Origin: Planctomycetota bacterium
Lineage (GTDB): Bacteria > Planctomycetota > B15-G4 > JADJEK01
Length of the DNA stretch: 64,000 nucleotides
Assembly: GCA_016709145.1 (NCBI GenBank)
Contig: JADJEK010000009.1
Span: forward strand, 1 to 64,000
Reading direction: 5' to 3'
The translations under genes were made by a program, and so were the position numbers. Within the stretch, counting starts at the first letter, position 1; every line of letters starts with the position of its first letter. Positions 61,895 to 64,000 of the stretch are shown here, piece by piece. The notes beneath the pieces were generated by a model, which worked only from the letters and a program-made list of their open reading frames with translations, was not told the origin of the DNA and did no database searches.

Positions 61895-63160
61895 ATGAGT
61901 GGCGCTGCGGCCGGTGCTGAACACAACCCCTTCGAACAGTTCAAGAAGCGTTTCGACAACGCTGCCAAGTACCTCAAGCTCGATCCCGGGCTCGGCGACA
62001 TCCTGAAGACGCCGACTCGTGAGCTCACGGTCGCGGTGCCGGTCCTGATGGACGACGGCACCTTCCGTGTGTTCACGGGCTACCGCGTCCAGCACAACAC
62101 GGCGATCGGACCGGCCAAGGGCGGGATCCGTTACGACTCCAAGGTCGACATCGACGAAGTCCGCGCGCTGGCCGCGTGGATGACGATGAAGTGCGCCGTC
62201 GTGAACGTTCCCTTCGGCGGCGGCAAGGGTGGCATCATCTGCGACCCGAAGGCGTTGTCCCAGGGTGAACTCGAACGCATGACGCGCCGCTACACGGCCG
62301 CGATCATGGACATCATCGGCCCGGACAAGGACGTGCCGGCGCCCGACGTCAACACCAATGAACAGGTCATGGCCTGGTTCATGGACACCTACTCGATGCA
62401 CGTGCGCCAGGCGACGACCGCGGTCGTCACCGGCAAGCCGATCGGGCTCGGCGGCTCCGCCGGCCGTTCGGCCGCGACCGGTCGCGGCGTGCTGGCGACG
62501 CTCGAATGCGCCGCCGCCGTGAAGAAGATGAAGCTGAAGGGCGCGAAGGTCGCGATCCAAGGCTTCGGCAACGTCGGTGGTTGGGCCGCGACGCTGATCG
62601 CGGAGCAGGGCGCGAAGATCGTCGCCGTCTCCGACATCCAGGGCGCGATCCACAATCCGCTCGGCCTCGACGTCGCGAAGCTCCACGCGCACGTGAAGGC
62701 GACGAAGTCCGTGGTCGGCTTCAAGGGCAGCAAGCCGCTCGACGCCGACAAGCTCGTCGAGGTCGAGTGCGACGTGCTCGTGCCGGCCGCGACCGAGAAC
62801 GTCATCACGGCGAAGAACGCGAAGAACGTGAAGGCGAAGATCATCGTCGAAGGCGCGAACGGCCCGACGACGGCCGATGCCGACGCGATCCTCGACGACA
62901 AGGGCGTGCTGGTCTGCCCGGACATCCTCGCGAACGCGGGCGGTGTCACGGTCTCCTACTTCGAGTGGGTCCAGGACCGCATGGGTTACTTCTGGGACGA
63001 GGAACGAGTGAACAAGGAACTCGTCCAGAAGATGCAAAAGGCGTTCGCCGAGGTTCACTCCACGGCCGAGCAATACAAGACGAACATGCGTACGGCGGCC
63101 TACATCGTGGCCGTCGATCGCGTGGCGAGCGTCACCAAGAAGCGCGGACTCTATGCCTGA
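61895..63160 (+). CDS. gdhA: Glutamate dehydrogenase (Glu/Leu/Phe/Val dehydrogenase family)
   Basis: The enzyme interconverts glutamate and 2-oxoglutarate plus ammonia. The 421-residue product has FEQFKKRFDNAAKYLKLD at the N-terminus and YRVQHNTAIGPAKGGIRYDS, then VPFGGGKGGIICDPKAL with the active-site Lys and PAPDVNTNEQVMAWFMDTYS. The NAD(P)-binding motif is VAIQGFGNVGGWAATLIA. Length is typical of the hexameric form. CGGAG stands about 9 bases before ATG 61895. Its stop codon overlaps the typA start by 8 bases. Coenzyme preference was not worked out. Confidence 0.93.
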   Translation: MSGAAAGAEHNPFEQFKKRFDNAAKYLKLDPGLGDILKTPTRELTVAVPVLMDDGTFRVFTGYRVQHNTAIGPAKGGIRYDSKVDIDEVRALAAWMTMKCAVVNVPFGGGKGGIICDPKALSQGELERMTRRYTAAIMDIIGPDKDVPAPDVNTNEQVMAWFMDTYSMHVRQATTAVVTGKPIGLGGSAGRSAATGRGVLATLECAAAVKKMKLKGAKVAIQGFGNVGGWAATLIAEQGAKIVAVSDIQGAIHNPLGLDVAKLHAHVKATKSVVGFKGSKPLDADKLVEVECDVLVPAATENVITAKNAKNVKAKIIVEGANGPTTADADAILDDKGVLVCPDILANAGGVTVSYFEWVQDRMGYFWDEERVNKELVQKMQKAFAEVHSTAEQYKTNMRTAAYIVAVDRVASVTKKRGLYA

Positions 63161-64000
63161 GAGCACGATCGTCCCGGCCGCCGATGTGCGCCGCAATTCC
63201 AAGTTGCGCAACATCGCGATCATCGCGCACGTCGACCACGGCAAGACGACGCTCGTGGACCGCCTCATGCGGTTCACGGGCGCCGTCGAAGCGCGCACGG
63301 TCGGTGACGAACTCGTGCTCGACAACAACGCGCTCGAACGCGAGCGCGGCATCACGATCCTGGCGAAGAACACGTCGATCCGCTGGAACGACGCCAAGAT
63401 CAACGTCATCGACACGCCCGGCCACGCCGACTTCGGCGGCGAGGTCGAGCGTGTCCTCAAGCTCGCGGATTCGGCGCTGCTCGTGGTCGACGCGTTCGAA
63501 GGCCCGATGCCGCAGACGCGATTCGTGCTGAAGAAGGCGTTCGAGCAGAAGCTGAGGCCGATCGTCTGCATCAACAAGATCGATCGCCCCGACGCGCGGC
63601 CGCACGAAGTGCTCGACGAAGTGTTCGACCTGTTCGTCGAACTCGGCGCCGACGACGAAGCGCTCGACTTCGCGGTCTGCTACGCCTCCGGCAAGAACTC
63701 GTTCGCGATCCGTGAACTCGACCAAGAGCGCAAGGACATGCGTCCGCTGCTCGACGTGATCATGGAATCGGTGCCGGCGCCGCGCGCGCCGATCGACGAG
63801 CCGCTGCAGTTCCAGGTCACGTCGCTCGACTACAACGAATACGTCGGTCGCATCGCGATCGGCCGCGTCTACGCCGGCATCCTGAAGACGAAGCGCCGCG
63901 TCGCCGTGTTGCGCCGCGACGGCAAGCGCAAGGACGTCAACGTCGGCGGCTTGTTCTCGTTCGAAGGCATGGAACGCAAGCCGGTCGACGAAGTCGAAGC
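63153..64000 (+). CDS. typA: Ribosome-associated GTPase TypA/BipA (5' part)
   Basis: TypA is a translational GTPase that acts on ribosome assembly and stress adaptation. The visible 282 residues contain G1 AHVDHGKTT, switch I with RGITI, G3 DTPGHADFGGEVERVL, G4 NKID, and the start of domain II (YVGRIAIGRVYAGILK). The EVERVLKLADSALLVVDAFE stretch separates it from EF-G and LepA. ATG 63153 lies inside the end of the glutamate dehydrogenase gene (8-base overlap). The gene runs off the right edge of the window; about half of the expected length of 600 residues is missing. Confidence 0.94.
   Translation, partial: MPESTIVPAADVRRNSKLRNIAIIAHVDHGKTTLVDRLMRFTGAVEARTVGDELVLDNNALERERGITILAKNTSIRWNDAKINVIDTPGHADFGGEVERVLKLADSALLVVDAFEGPMPQTRFVLKKAFEQKLRPIVCINKIDRPDARPHEVLDEVFDLFVELGADDEALDFAVCYASGKNSFAIRELDQERKDMRPLLDVIMESVPAPRAPIDEPLQFQVTSLDYNEYVGRIAIGRVYAGILKTKRRVAVLRRDGKRKDVNVGGLFSFEGMERKPVDEVE

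Overview
The window is a GC-rich chromosomal segment from a Gram-negative bacterium, most likely a member of the Planctomycetota. The evidence is an LpxC-FabZ fusion, lipid A genes and BamA (an outer membrane is present), a secreted protein joining a 3-keto-disaccharide hydrolase (DUF1080) domain, a PVC-type beta-propeller and a PVC-type haem-c domain, ECF sigma factors paired with a Ser/Thr kinase or a membrane anti-sigma-like protein, and a eukaryote-like isoleucyl-tRNA synthetase. Nothing looks like a plasmid or phage; no transposase, integrase or CRISPR array is visible.

Layout. 0-3 kb: rpsF-rpsR-rplI-dnaB. 2.9-9.2 kb: an envelope block, bamA, skp-like, lpxD, lpxC-fabZ and a Gfo/Idh/MocA oxidoreductase. 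9.2-16.1 kb: an ECF sigma factor, two tandem SPFH proteins, a metallophosphoesterase with altered metal ligands and a membrane protein/winged-helix regulator pair; most of this lies between two inverted copies of a four-hairpin repeat. 16.2-21.5 kb: a degenerate acyl-CoA-dehydrogenase-like protein, ileS and a GGDEF protein. 22-25.5 kb: rpsB-tsf-pyrH-frr, tRNA-Lys, a MIP18/SufT-like protein and tRNA-Glu. 25.6-32.5 kb: the DUF1080/propeller/cytochrome protein, a secreted protein, an RlmI-like rRNA methyltransferase and a TPR lipoprotein. 32.5-41.1 kb: a palindromic TGTCCCC cluster, a heterodimeric ABC exporter, a TIGR03960-type radical SAM protein, a secreted protease-like pseudoenzyme and a TPR protein. 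41.2-44.3 kb: an orphan ParA, a secreted coiled-coil protein and lpxK.

44.4-50.5 kb holds the most interesting unit. An ECF sigma factor, a single-pass membrane anti-sigma-like protein and an exported or membrane-anchored TPR-CHAT (caspase-like) protein with intact His and Cys form one translationally coupled operon. It converges on a gene for a large secreted protein. The same bipartite motif, TGAAAC-N11-TCTGCGGAGA, lies upstream of both transcription units. The set of parts resembles the protease, sigma-binding protein and sigma factor module of type III-E CRISPR (Csx29, Csx30, RpoE), but no CRISPR component is present; a proteolytically controlled sigma switch is an inference.

50.8-57 kb: a class-II cAMP-phosphodiesterase-like MBL protein, an OPT transporter, an MscS channel fused to a cyclic-nucleotide-binding domain and a PMT-type glycosyltransferase. 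57-61.7 kb: a secreted beta-helix protein, an ECF sigma factor of the TIGR02999 type and its coupled Ser/Thr kinase-TPR protein. 61.9-64 kb: glutamate dehydrogenase and the 5' part of typA, cut by the window end.

Coordinates follow the chosen start codons. Names of families come from recognising motifs by eye; no database search was run.
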